A stretch of DNA of 12,067 nt from Candidatus Aminicenantota bacterium (GTDB lineage: Bacteria > Acidobacteriota > Aminicenantia > UBA2199), in contig JAOZTV010000065.1 of assembly GCA_029939015.1 (NCBI GenBank), positions 1 to 12,067 of the forward strand. Direction: 5' to 3'. The first letter of the stretch is position 1. Every line of letters starts with the position of its first letter. The notes beneath the pieces are model-generated. The model was not told the origin of the DNA, did not search any database, and saw only the letters and a list, made by a program, of their open reading frames with translations. This document shows positions 6,776 to 12,067 of this stretch, piece by piece. The translations under genes and the position numbers were made by a program.

Positions 6776-8518
6776 TTAATTTCTCAAAACACCTTTAATC
6801 GTATCTAATAATTTTTTTGATTCTACTGGTTTCATTAATAAAGCATTTACACCCATCGATTTATAATTATTTTCATTTATATCTTCACTAAAGCCTGTAC
6901 AAATTATAATTGGAAGATTGGGTCTTAGTCTATGCATTTCTTCAGATAAGTCTAAGCCAGTCATATTAGGCATCGTCATATCAGTTATAAGAAGATCGTA
7001 TTTATCAGGTTCAGATTTGAAAATTTTTAATGCATCAATGCTATTTGTTACAGTTTTTACATTATAACCAGAATCTTTCAATAGGTCATTACTCATTTCT
7101 GCAATAAAAGGTTCATCATCAACAAAAAGAATTCTCCCATTTCCACTTTCAAAAACCTGTTTTTCCACTATAATCTCATTTGTTTTTTTAATTTCTTTTA
7201 ATATTGGAAAATAAACTTCAACAATTGTACCTTTACCTAATACCGACTTTATATTTATTATTCCACCATAGTTTTTTACTATTCCATAAACAACTGCAAG
7301 TCCCATACCTGTTCCCTCTCCAACATTTTTAGTTGTAAAATAAGGATCAAATACTTTATTCAATACTTCTGTTCTTATTCCTATACCACAATCCTCAACC
7401 TTTAATAATTGATATTCACCTGATTTCAAACCCATAATATTATTGTCATTACTCACAATTATATTATTAAGAGAAATACTTAGAAGACCGCCTTTGGATC
7501 TCATAGCATGAGCTGAGTTTGTACATAAATTCATCAGAATTTGATTTATCTGTGTTGCGTTTGCAAAGACGGGTTTAAGGTCTGTCTCAATACTTGATTT
7601 TATTTCAATTGTTGCAGGTAATGAAGATTTAAGGAATCTTATTGTTTCATCAATTATCCCAGAAATATATACCTCCGTAAGAGAAAACTTATTTTTCCTG
7701 CTAAAGGCCAATATTTGTTTAACCATATCTTTTGCCCGAACTGATGCTTTCATTACATTTTTTGCATATTTTTTTACTTTTGTAGCATTATCAGTGTTTT
7801 TCAATGTAAGATCTGTATAACCCATAATTGCACTTAAAATATTATTAAAATCATGAGCAATACCACCTGCAAGAGTTCCAATTGCCTCCATTTTCTGAGC
7901 TTGTTGAAGTTGTTCAATAAGTGTTTTTTTTTCTTTTTCTGACTTATATCTATCAGTAATATCCGTTGCAAAGGTAATAATTACTTTCTGACCCATATAA
8001 AAGCCGGATTTGACACGAACAATTTTTGGGAATATTTCTCCATTTTTTCTAATTCCCCAAAAATCAAATTGTTGTGGTTTCCCATTAAAAGCATCTTTGA
8101 CAAACCCAAGCACCTTATCCATATCGTTTCTACCAGGTGCAGATAAAAATTCCGGAGTTTTTCCAATAAAATATTCCTTGGGATAACCATACATATCAAG
8201 AACTCCTTTATTCACATCAAGAAACAAGCCGTTTACATCCTGTATATAAATAGCATCACTTGAATTGTCAAATAGTTCACGATAATCCCTTTCAGACTGT
8301 ATTAGTTTTTCATCAATGAGTTTACTTTCAATATTATCACTAATGTTTTCAGTTATTAATCTAAATTGTTCTTCAGATTTTTTTAAAGCCTCTTTTGTAT
8401 CATTTTGTGTAGAGATTATTTGTTCTAAATTTGAAACATGGTGTCTAATATCCCTCAACTCTTCAAGAAGTTGGTCTTTAGACTTCTCATCATCGCTCAA
8501 AAACCTTTTTTCTTTCAT
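6776..8518 (-). CDS. Cytoplasmic PAS hybrid sensor histidine kinase with C-terminal receiver
   Basis: 580 residues, no membrane helix or signal peptide. Order: coiled-coil-like N-terminus (about 10-50), a stub of a PAS domain (47-64), a full PAS domain (about 75-190, ending TDITDR), HisKA with phospho-acceptor His222 in GGIAHDFNNIL, and an HATPase with N box (Asn330, Asn334), G1 box DCGIGI (Asp376) and G2 box GTGMGL (403-408). The receiver (about 461-580) has the acidic pair Asp467-Asp468, phospho-acceptor Asp513, Thr541 and Lys563. All catalytic residues are present, so it should autophosphorylate and pass phosphate to its own receiver, and perhaps to an unlinked phosphotransfer protein. The signal is presumably soluble and sensed by the PAS domain; the ligand is unknown. 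The start at ATG 8518 has no Shine-Dalgarno, and the upstream promoter predicts a leaderless mRNA. The gene diverges from the FGE-TPR unit and may regulate it (inference). Confidence 0.93.
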   Translation of the reverse strand: MKEKRFLSDDEKSKDQLLEELRDIRHHVSNLEQIISTQNDTKEALKKSEEQFRLITENISDNIESKLIDEKLIQSERDYRELFDNSSDAIYIQDVNGLFLDVNKGVLDMYGYPKEYFIGKTPEFLSAPGRNDMDKVLGFVKDAFNGKPQQFDFWGIRKNGEIFPKIVRVKSGFYMGQKVIITFATDITDRYKSEKEKKTLIEQLQQAQKMEAIGTLAGGIAHDFNNILSAIMGYTDLTLKNTDNATKVKKYAKNVMKASVRAKDMVKQILAFSRKNKFSLTEVYISGIIDETIRFLKSSLPATIEIKSSIETDLKPVFANATQINQILMNLCTNSAHAMRSKGGLLSISLNNIIVSNDNNIMGLKSGEYQLLKVEDCGIGIRTEVLNKVFDPYFTTKNVGEGTGMGLAVVYGIVKNYGGIINIKSVLGKGTIVEVYFPILKEIKKTNEIIVEKQVFESGNGRILFVDDEPFIAEMSNDLLKDSGYNVKTVTNSIDALKIFKSEPDKYDLLITDMTMPNMTGLDLSEEMHRLRPNLPIIICTGFSEDINENNYKSMGVNALLMKPVESKKLLDTIKGVLRN

Positions 8519-8524
8519 ACGTCA

Positions 8525-8553
8525 AGTATAGAAAAAGCAAAAACAATTGTCAA
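8525..8553 (-). promoter_or_regulatory. Sigma-70-type promoter giving a leaderless kinase mRNA
   Basis: On the minus strand TTGACA (8553-8548), a 17-bp spacer and TATACT (8530-8525) form a strong promoter. Only six bases separate the -10 box from the kinase ATG, so the usual start point, 7 nt past the -10 box, is the A of that ATG (8518). Confidence 0.7.
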
Positions 8554-8562
8554 GAATATTAT

Positions 8563-8591
8563 TTGACTTTATTTTTTTGATTAAATATAAT
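8563..8591 (+). promoter_or_regulatory. Sigma-70-type promoter, divergent from the kinase promoter
   Basis: TTGACT (8563-8568), 17 bp, TATAAT (8586-8591): eleven of twelve core bases match consensus. Transcription would start near 8598. Its -35 box lies 9 bp from the -35 box of the kinase promoter, so the two form a back-to-back pair with GTCAA/TTGAC symmetry around 8549-8567. No protein gene with a normal start codon follows for 250 bp. Confidence 0.6.
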
Positions 8592-8722
8592 TACTTGTTA
8601 AAGGTGATGGATACTATATCCTACTCGAAACAACACATAAACGATGGTCACCAGGCTTTATAAGTTATAGAGTAGGAAAAGCAATAAAAGCAGGTTTTGT
8701 ACGATTTGTTGCACTTAATTAA
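8591..8722 (+). pseudogene. Possible C-terminal remnant of an unidentified protein gene
   Basis: One frame stays open for 43 codons up to a TAA at 8720-8722, but has no ATG, GTG or TTG start. The conceptual peptide looks protein-like (for example GDGYYILLETTH, RWSPGFISYRVGKA, GFVRFVALN), with Trp, Gly and Tyr use unlike random AT-rich spacer. A terminator-like hairpin begins right at its stop codon, as expected at a real gene end. I do not recognise the family. A 43-codon open frame can also arise by chance, so this is a weak call that competes with the small-RNA reading of the same bases. Confidence 0.25.
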
Positions 8723-8742
8723 AAAGAACTTATGTCCTTTTT
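8598..8742 (+). ncRNA. Candidate small RNA or leader RNA of about 145 nt
   Basis: The interval is bounded by a strong promoter (8563-8591) and a terminator-like hairpin ending in T5 (8721-8742). Several pairings are visible inside: GGATA/TATCC hairpin (8609-8621); TCCTACTC with GAGTAGGA (8619-8626 and 8670-8677, perfect 8 bp); and GGTGA with TCACC (8603-8607 and 8648-8652). The last two cross, so they would make a pseudoknot or be alternative states, and the first competes with the second. It could be an independent small RNA or a switchable leader for the FGE-like gene at 8858. It matches no riboswitch class that I recognise. The competing explanation is the tail of a lost protein gene (8591-8722). 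The ends are inferred from promoter and terminator rules. Confidence 0.35.
8721..8742 (+). terminator. Terminator-like hairpin ending in T5
   Basis: AAAAAGAAC and GTCCTTTTT (8721-8729 and 8734-8742) form a 9-bp stem with one mismatch and a TTAT loop. The A-rich left arm and T5 right arm match intrinsic terminator form, but the stem is low in GC, so it is probably leaky. Confidence 0.45.
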
Positions 8743-8752
8743 GTAGTCCATT

Positions 8753-8774
8753 TTTTTGTATCTTTATACAAAAA
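8753..8774. promoter_or_regulatory. AT-rich 9-bp inverted repeat upstream of the FGE-like gene
   Basis: TTTTTGTAT and ATACAAAAA are perfect inverted repeats around a CTTT loop. The repeat lies about 35 bp upstream of the -24 box of the sigma-54-like element. It could be an activator or repressor site, or a second hairpin of the 8598 transcript. It is not a good terminator because no T-run follows it. Confidence 0.35.
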
Positions 8775-8808
8775 TGTACTATTTTTATGGCATAAGGTGC
8801 ATAAACTT

Positions 8809-8826
8809 TTGGTATGAAACTTGCGT
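8809..8826 (+). promoter_or_regulatory. Sigma-54-like -24/-12 promoter element for the FGE-TPR unit
   Basis: TTGG at 8809-8812 and TTGC at 8821-8824 place the invariant GG and GC at the exact spacing required by RpoN (11 bases from the second G of GG to the G of GC). Differences from the TTGGCACG-N4-TTGCW consensus are C to T at two -24-region bases and G in place of W at the last base. Transcription would begin near 8836, about 22 nt before the ATG. No activator gene is present in the window. A weaker sigma-70 reading exists (TTGTAG, 18 bp, TATACA, upstream near 8741-8770). Confidence 0.4.
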
Positions 8827-8857
8827 ATAAAAAGTTGTTAACAAAAAAGGAGGCAAG

Positions 8858-10114
8858 ATGAATAAGAATTCGTTAAAATTAGCAGTAATTATCACATTAT
8901 TATTGTTCTCATGGACTGCTCTTTCAGCCCAGAGTTTTACAGGAACAGATAATGATGTTCTGCTTCAAAAAGCAGAAAATTTGTTTAACAAAAAAAAGTT
9001 TTCAAAGGCTATAGATGTATTGCTTTTTTTTATTAAAGAAAATGGAAAAAATTGGAGTAAAGACCTTGAAACAGCAACAGCATACTATATGCTTGCAAAT
9101 ATCTATTTTAAGAGCAATAAAACAGACCCAAAAACCAAGGCACTTCTACGAAATGTTCTTAGGCTAAATATTAATTATAAGGCGAATAGTCCTGATGTTG
9201 AGTTTAATAAATATTTTGAAACTGTAAAAAAAGAAACTCTTATAAATAATATAAAGCTCAAAGAAAAAATTAAAAAAGACGAAAACAAAAGAATAATTGC
9301 AATGCAGGGCAAAAAGAAAAAAAAGAAATTCCCTGTTTTATTAGTTGCCGGTGGAGTTGTAGTTCTAGCAATTGCTGTCTATCTACTAACTAAAAAATAT
9401 GATTCAGGAAGCGATGTTCTTGCCAATGAAGTATATAACAGTATTGAATGGGCAACTGTACCTGAAGGAGAATTTACTATGGGAGATGACTCTGTTGGAG
9501 TATTTACCAAAGCACATACAGTATATCTTGACACATACAAAATAGCCATAAATGAAATTACATTTGAACAGTATGATAAATTCTGCGAAGACACAAAAAG
9601 AGACAAGCCCAGTGATTGGAGCTTTGGCAGAGGTAACAGACCTGTCATAGATGTTGACTGGGATGATGCAAATGACTTCTGTAAATGGTTATCTGATAAA
9701 ACAGGTAAAACGGTTAAATTACCTACTGAGGCACAATGGGAAAAAGCAGCAAGAGGGACAGACCAACGAATTTACCCATGGGGAAATTCTTTTATAGCTA
9801 ATTGGGGTCATTATGATCCATCAAATATCGTGCTGGGCACAATGCCTGTAGGTTCATTTCCTTCCGGTGTATCTCCTTATGGTGTTAACGATATGGCAGG
9901 TAATGTTTCAGAATGGTGTTCTGACTGGTATGGAGATTCCTATTATGCAAATTCACCAAGAGAAAACCCTCAGGGACCTGATTCTGGTACTTCTAAAATA
10001 GAAAAGGGCGGTAACTGGCGAATTCCCTTCAAATACCTTCAAAGTGCTCAACGAAGAGCGCTAAGACCTAGTGATCAATTTTATTATTTAGGTTTTCGCG
10101 TTGTAACACAATAA
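8858..10114 (+). CDS. TPR-like / transmembrane / FGE-sulfatase-fold protein
   Basis: 418 residues; AAGGAGG lies just upstream of the ATG. Residues 1-24 form a signal peptide (cleavage near ALSA|QS). Residues about 32-105 have a TPR-like helical repeat, 120-157 are charged and helical and end in six Lys, and 158-178 form one membrane helix. From about 185 to 418 runs a formylglycine-generating-enzyme-like (SUMF1/FGE-sulfatase) domain: VPEGEFTMGD, LPTEAQWEKAARG (288-300), YPWGN, NDMAGNVSEWCSDWYG (344-359), GGNWR (384-388), and GFRVV at the end. The C-terminal Cys pair of aerobic FGE is absent (the segment reads QRRALRPSDQFYYLGFRVV), so sulfatase activation is unlikely; many bacterial homologues use the fold for binding or other chemistry. 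A TPR protein gene follows after 29 nt in one operon. Topology is ambiguous, because the signal peptide predicts the TPR outside while the Lys cluster predicts that side inside. Confidence 0.85.
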   Translation: MNKNSLKLAVIITLLLFSWTALSAQSFTGTDNDVLLQKAENLFNKKKFSKAIDVLLFFIKENGKNWSKDLETATAYYMLANIYFKSNKTDPKTKALLRNVLRLNINYKANSPDVEFNKYFETVKKETLINNIKLKEKIKKDENKRIIAMQGKKKKKKFPVLLVAGGVVVLAIAVYLLTKKYDSGSDVLANEVYNSIEWATVPEGEFTMGDDSVGVFTKAHTVYLDTYKIAINEITFEQYDKFCEDTKRDKPSDWSFGRGNRPVIDVDWDDANDFCKWLSDKTGKTVKLPTEAQWEKAARGTDQRIYPWGNSFIANWGHYDPSNIVLGTMPVGSFPSGVSPYGVNDMAGNVSEWCSDWYGDSYYANSPRENPQGPDSGTSKIEKGGNWRIPFKYLQSAQRRALRPSDQFYYLGFRVVTQ

Positions 10115-10143
10115 TATCAAATATTATATAAAAGGAGAAAATT

Positions 10144-10845
10144 ATGAAAAAAACCAAATCTTTATTATTAGTACTATCACTACTATTCACTGTATCTCTA
10201 TTTTCAGCAACAGACCGACTTATCAGCCGATTTGAAAGAGCAAGACCAAAATTTTTAGATGCTCAAAAGTATTTTGATAAAGGGAAATTAAAAAAAGCAG
10301 AAAAAGCAGTTAGAGTCTGCTTAAAAAGAATGCCGGAATATAGTGATGCCAATGAATTATTAGCAAAAATTTACATTAAAAATAATAAACTTAATGAAGC
10401 ATTAGAAAGTTCTGATTTAGCAGTAAAAAACTATAAATATAGATATATTATTTATAGATATTTTTCAGACAGAACAAATAATCAGAAATCAGCGACTTTT
10501 GCAGAAGGTAGAGTTGACCCTAATACCAACCTGACCCCATCGTCAGATGAAATTAAATTACGTGAAGAAAAAAAACTGAGAATTAAAAACATCGAAGCAA
10601 GATATTATTTTCAAAATGCAAATATTCTTTTTAAATTGAAAAAGTTTAGAGATGCACATACAAAATATTTAAAAGCGATAGAAATAAACCCTAAATATGG
10701 TGATGCTTATAATAACCTTGCAAATTTATATTATATGTCTAAGCAATATCAATTAGCACTTGACTCACTCAATAAAGCAAGAGACAGTGGTGCAAAAATA
10801 AATCCTAAGTTTGAAGCTTTTTTGAAAAAAAAATTGAATAAATAA
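10144..10845 (+). CDS. Exported tetratricopeptide repeat protein
   Basis: 233 residues, GGAG 7 nt before the ATG. A classical signal peptide occupies 1-22 (MKKTKSLLL, hydrophobic core, cleavage near FSA|TD). Two TPR units lie at about 36-98 (KYFDKGKLKKAEKAV..., then ANELLAKIYIKNNKLNEAL...), followed by a charged, non-repeat insert of about 50 residues (100-150), then two clearer TPR units at about 151-217 with the usual pattern INPKYGDAYNNLANLYY. TPR proteins are protein-binding scaffolds. It shares an operon with the TPR-TM-FGE-like protein and may be its periplasmic partner (inference). Function beyond scaffolding cannot be read. A run of nine A near the 3' end encodes LKKKLNK. Confidence 0.85.
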   Translation: MKKTKSLLLVLSLLFTVSLFSATDRLISRFERARPKFLDAQKYFDKGKLKKAEKAVRVCLKRMPEYSDANELLAKIYIKNNKLNEALESSDLAVKNYKYRYIIYRYFSDRTNNQKSATFAEGRVDPNTNLTPSSDEIKLREEKKLRIKNIEARYYFQNANILFKLKKFRDAHTKYLKAIEINPKYGDAYNNLANLYYMSKQYQLALDSLNKARDSGAKINPKFEAFLKKKLNK

Positions 10846-10959
10846 TTGAAAAAAGGGAAAAGAGGTAAAGGAAAAGGGATAAGTAAGCCCAAGAGTTCTT
10901 TGTAAAATGAGTTCTCCCGCTTACCCCTTACCCCTTTTCCACTTTTCCCTGCTTTTCAA
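10846..10959. repeat. Large imperfect inverted repeat between convergent genes (terminator or palindromic element)
   Basis: The left arm (10846-10888) is almost all purine and begins one base after the TPR gene stop. The right arm (10919-10959) is its pyrimidine-rich complement. They match over about 40 bp with a small bulge and a few mismatches (shared blocks TTGAAAA, GGGAAAAG, AAAAGGG, TAAGC). The 30-nt loop contains a direct repeat GAGTTCT (10893-10899 and 10909-10915). The right arm runs through the stop codon and last ten codons of hslO, and on that strand shows the tandem GGGGTAAGGGGTAA. It may be a bidirectional terminator for the convergent genes, or a small mobile palindromic repeat that landed at the hslO end. 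Confidence 0.65.
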
Positions 10960-11863
10960 CCAATTCTTCCTTACTAAAGCTATAGGTAGTATTACAATTA
11001 TGACATTTTATATCCAATGGGAATGGACCATTTTCAGCAATATCTTCTCTAGTTTTCTTATCTAAGCCATCTATCATGCTCAACATTGATTTTTTACTGC
11101 AGGGGCAAAAAAATTCGATTCTTTTATTTGATAATATTTTAGGAGAATAATTCTTAAGATAATTATTAATCAAATCTTCAGGACTTTTATTATTTGCAAA
11201 TAATTCACCAATTGAGGGTAAATCCTTTGCGATTTTTTCAAGTTGATCATCTATGTTTTTATCAGCATCAGGCATAATTTGAAGTAATAGACCACCAGCT
11301 CCTGTTACTATACCTTCCTTATCAAATTTCACACTTAGGTTAAAATATGTTGGAGTTTGTTCCGATTCATGGTAATAATTTGCAAGATCAGGTGCAATAT
11401 TTTTATATTTTAAAGCCACCTTACCTATATAAGGTTGCTTAGCGTATTCAGGATAATGGATAACTTCAAGAAAACCAGTTTCAAAAAATGGAGACATATC
11501 AAAGCTTTCTAAAGGTTTCTCTAATGGTATTGGATTTGCTTTCAAATATCCTCTTACCTCACCATAAGAATTTGACTCAACATATAGCCCTTTAATTGGC
11601 CCAGAACAGTCAATTTTAAAAGCCAGTCTATCATCTTTTTTTATATTTGAAGTCATAAGGCTTATGCCCATATAAGCATGCCCTAAAACTAAAGTTTCCA
11701 ATATTCCCAGTTCATGATTTACTCTCATTTCATTTACAAGATGTGTCCCATTTAATACTGCCCCACGTATATTATCACCAAGCATAAAACTATAAAGTTT
11801 ATCCTTGGACTTTAAAATCATTAACTCTTTATTTGAAATTCCCTCATTTTTTTTCTTTATCAT
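10928..11863 (-). CDS. hslO: Hsp33 redox-regulated molecular chaperone
   Basis: 311 residues from ATG 11863, chosen because GGAGG lies 9 nt upstream (11877-11873); an upstream TTG at 11890 would span that ribosome site. The N-terminal substrate-binding domain is recognisable (for example EMRVNHELGILETLVLGHAY, GPIKGLYVESN, GEVRGYL). The C-terminal zinc redox switch is complete: CPC (Cys253, Cys255) and CHNC (Cys287, Cys290), 31 residues apart. In the family the reduced, zinc-bound form is inactive; oxidation with unfolding releases zinc and turns on holdase activity that protects cytoplasmic proteins. So the cell faces oxidative or chlorine-type stress at least at times. The N-terminus has a Lys-rich extension of about 15 residues, and the last ten residues (VEKQGKVEKG) are encoded by one arm of the inverted repeat. 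The gene is convergent with the TPR unit. Confidence 0.95.
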   Translation of the reverse strand: MIKKKNEGISNKELMILKSKDKLYSFMLGDNIRGAVLNGTHLVNEMRVNHELGILETLVLGHAYMGISLMTSNIKKDDRLAFKIDCSGPIKGLYVESNSYGEVRGYLKANPIPLEKPLESFDMSPFFETGFLEVIHYPEYAKQPYIGKVALKYKNIAPDLANYYHESEQTPTYFNLSVKFDKEGIVTGAGGLLLQIMPDADKNIDDQLEKIAKDLPSIGELFANNKSPEDLINNYLKNYSPKILSNKRIEFFCPCSKKSMLSMIDGLDKKTREDIAENGPFPLDIKCHNCNTTYSFSKEELVEKQGKVEKG

Positions 11864-11942
11864 TTTTTCATGCCTCCACTTTAATATCAATAATTAATTT
11901 CTAATAATACGTACTTTTTGCTATTCAATAATATAATGAGTA

Positions 11943-11971
11943 TTTATATCATAGTGTTATAGATATTACAA
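11943..11971 (-). promoter_or_regulatory. Candidate sigma-70 promoter for hslO
   Basis: On the minus strand TTGTAA (11971-11966), 17 bp, TATAAA (11948-11943). Four of six and five of six bases match consensus. It would leave a leader of roughly 75 nt, in a very AT-rich stretch where chance matches are common. No gene is otherwise supported from 11891 to the right edge. Confidence 0.35.
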
Positions 11972-12067
11972 TTTATTACAAGAGTTCAATGCTGGGCAAC
12001 CGATTATTATTACAAAGAATATAATAGAGTGACAAACAAAATTTTTGTAGGAAGAATAGTTTTTTAG

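Noticed and set aside
8603..8627. Resemblance to the fluoride (crcB) riboswitch, GGxGATGG...CCTAC
   Set aside because: The GGATA/TATCC stem closes on a 3-nt loop; the internal stem and pseudoknot core of that riboswitch are missing.
8607..8660. ATG at 8607 with GGTG nearby as an 18-codon micro-ORF
   Set aside because: The ribosome site would overlap the start codon itself, and the peptide shows no recognisable pattern.
8788..8802. TGGCAT...TGCAT as a second sigma-54 site
   Set aside because: The GG to GC spacing is two bases too short for RpoN; the element at 8809 has the right spacing.
9379..9648. Minus-strand 89-residue open frame inside the FGE-like gene
   Set aside because: It overlaps the well-conserved start of the FGE domain and has no independent support.
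8858..10114. Functional sulfatase-activating FGE
   Set aside because: The C-terminal catalytic Cys pair is absent and no sulfatase gene is nearby.
12029..12067. GTG-initiated frame reading MTNKIFVG..., reminiscent of the start of an RRM RNA-binding protein
   Set aside because: It stops after 12 codons at the window end, has no ribosome site, and such a short match is easily chance.

Overview
The window is AT-rich, low-GC bacterial DNA with compact genes and clear Shine-Dalgarno sites, mostly GGAG or GGAGG. Secreted proteins with Gram-negative-style signal peptides, TPR and FGE-like periplasmic proteins, a PAS hybrid kinase and a DUF134 regulator suggest an anaerobic Gram-negative-type bacterium. 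Such gene sets occur in spirochaete, Cloacimonadota, Aminicenantota or deltaproteobacterial-like lineages, but the phylum cannot be fixed from this sequence. No insertion sequence, phage gene, CRISPR array, tRNA or rRNA is visible.

Layout. Positions 1-3088 (minus strand) hold a secreted M14 zinc carboxypeptidase-like protein followed by a POT-like MFS transporter that runs off the left edge. Divergent from them, 3210-4470 (plus) is a two-gene unit: a DUF134 helix-turn-helix protein and a TDT/SLAC1-type anion or dicarboxylate transporter. It has a near-consensus promoter and a perfect 12-bp palindrome just after the expected transcription start. Next, 4520-6772 (plus) is a secreted 750-residue fusion of an amidohydrolase-fold domain, which has lost key metal ligands, and an intact S9-type serine peptidase/hydrolase domain. 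It meets, tail to tail with a 3-bp gap, a cytoplasmic PAS-HisKA-HATPase-REC hybrid kinase (6776-8518, minus).

The 339-bp gap 8519-8857 is the most information-dense non-coding part. It carries back-to-back sigma-70-type promoters: one would give a leaderless kinase mRNA, the other a short transcript of about 145 nt that ends at a terminator-like hairpin. A sigma-54-like -24/-12 element follows, in front of a two-gene unit (8858-10845, plus) coding for a TPR-TM-FGE-like protein and a TPR protein. An imperfect inverted repeat of about 114 bp separates this unit from a convergent hslO (Hsp33) gene (10928-11863, minus), and one arm of the repeat encodes the last residues of Hsp33. From 11864 to the right edge I see only a candidate hslO promoter.

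How the genes may work together (inference). The left half looks like peptide scavenging: an exported carboxypeptidase, an exported serine peptidase fusion and a peptide-type MFS carrier. The right half looks like envelope proteins beside a signalling kinase. I do not see a complete new multi-gene system. The best leads are the short-transcript locus at 8563-8742, the ligand-stripped amidohydrolase fusion, and the palindromic element at the end of hslO.
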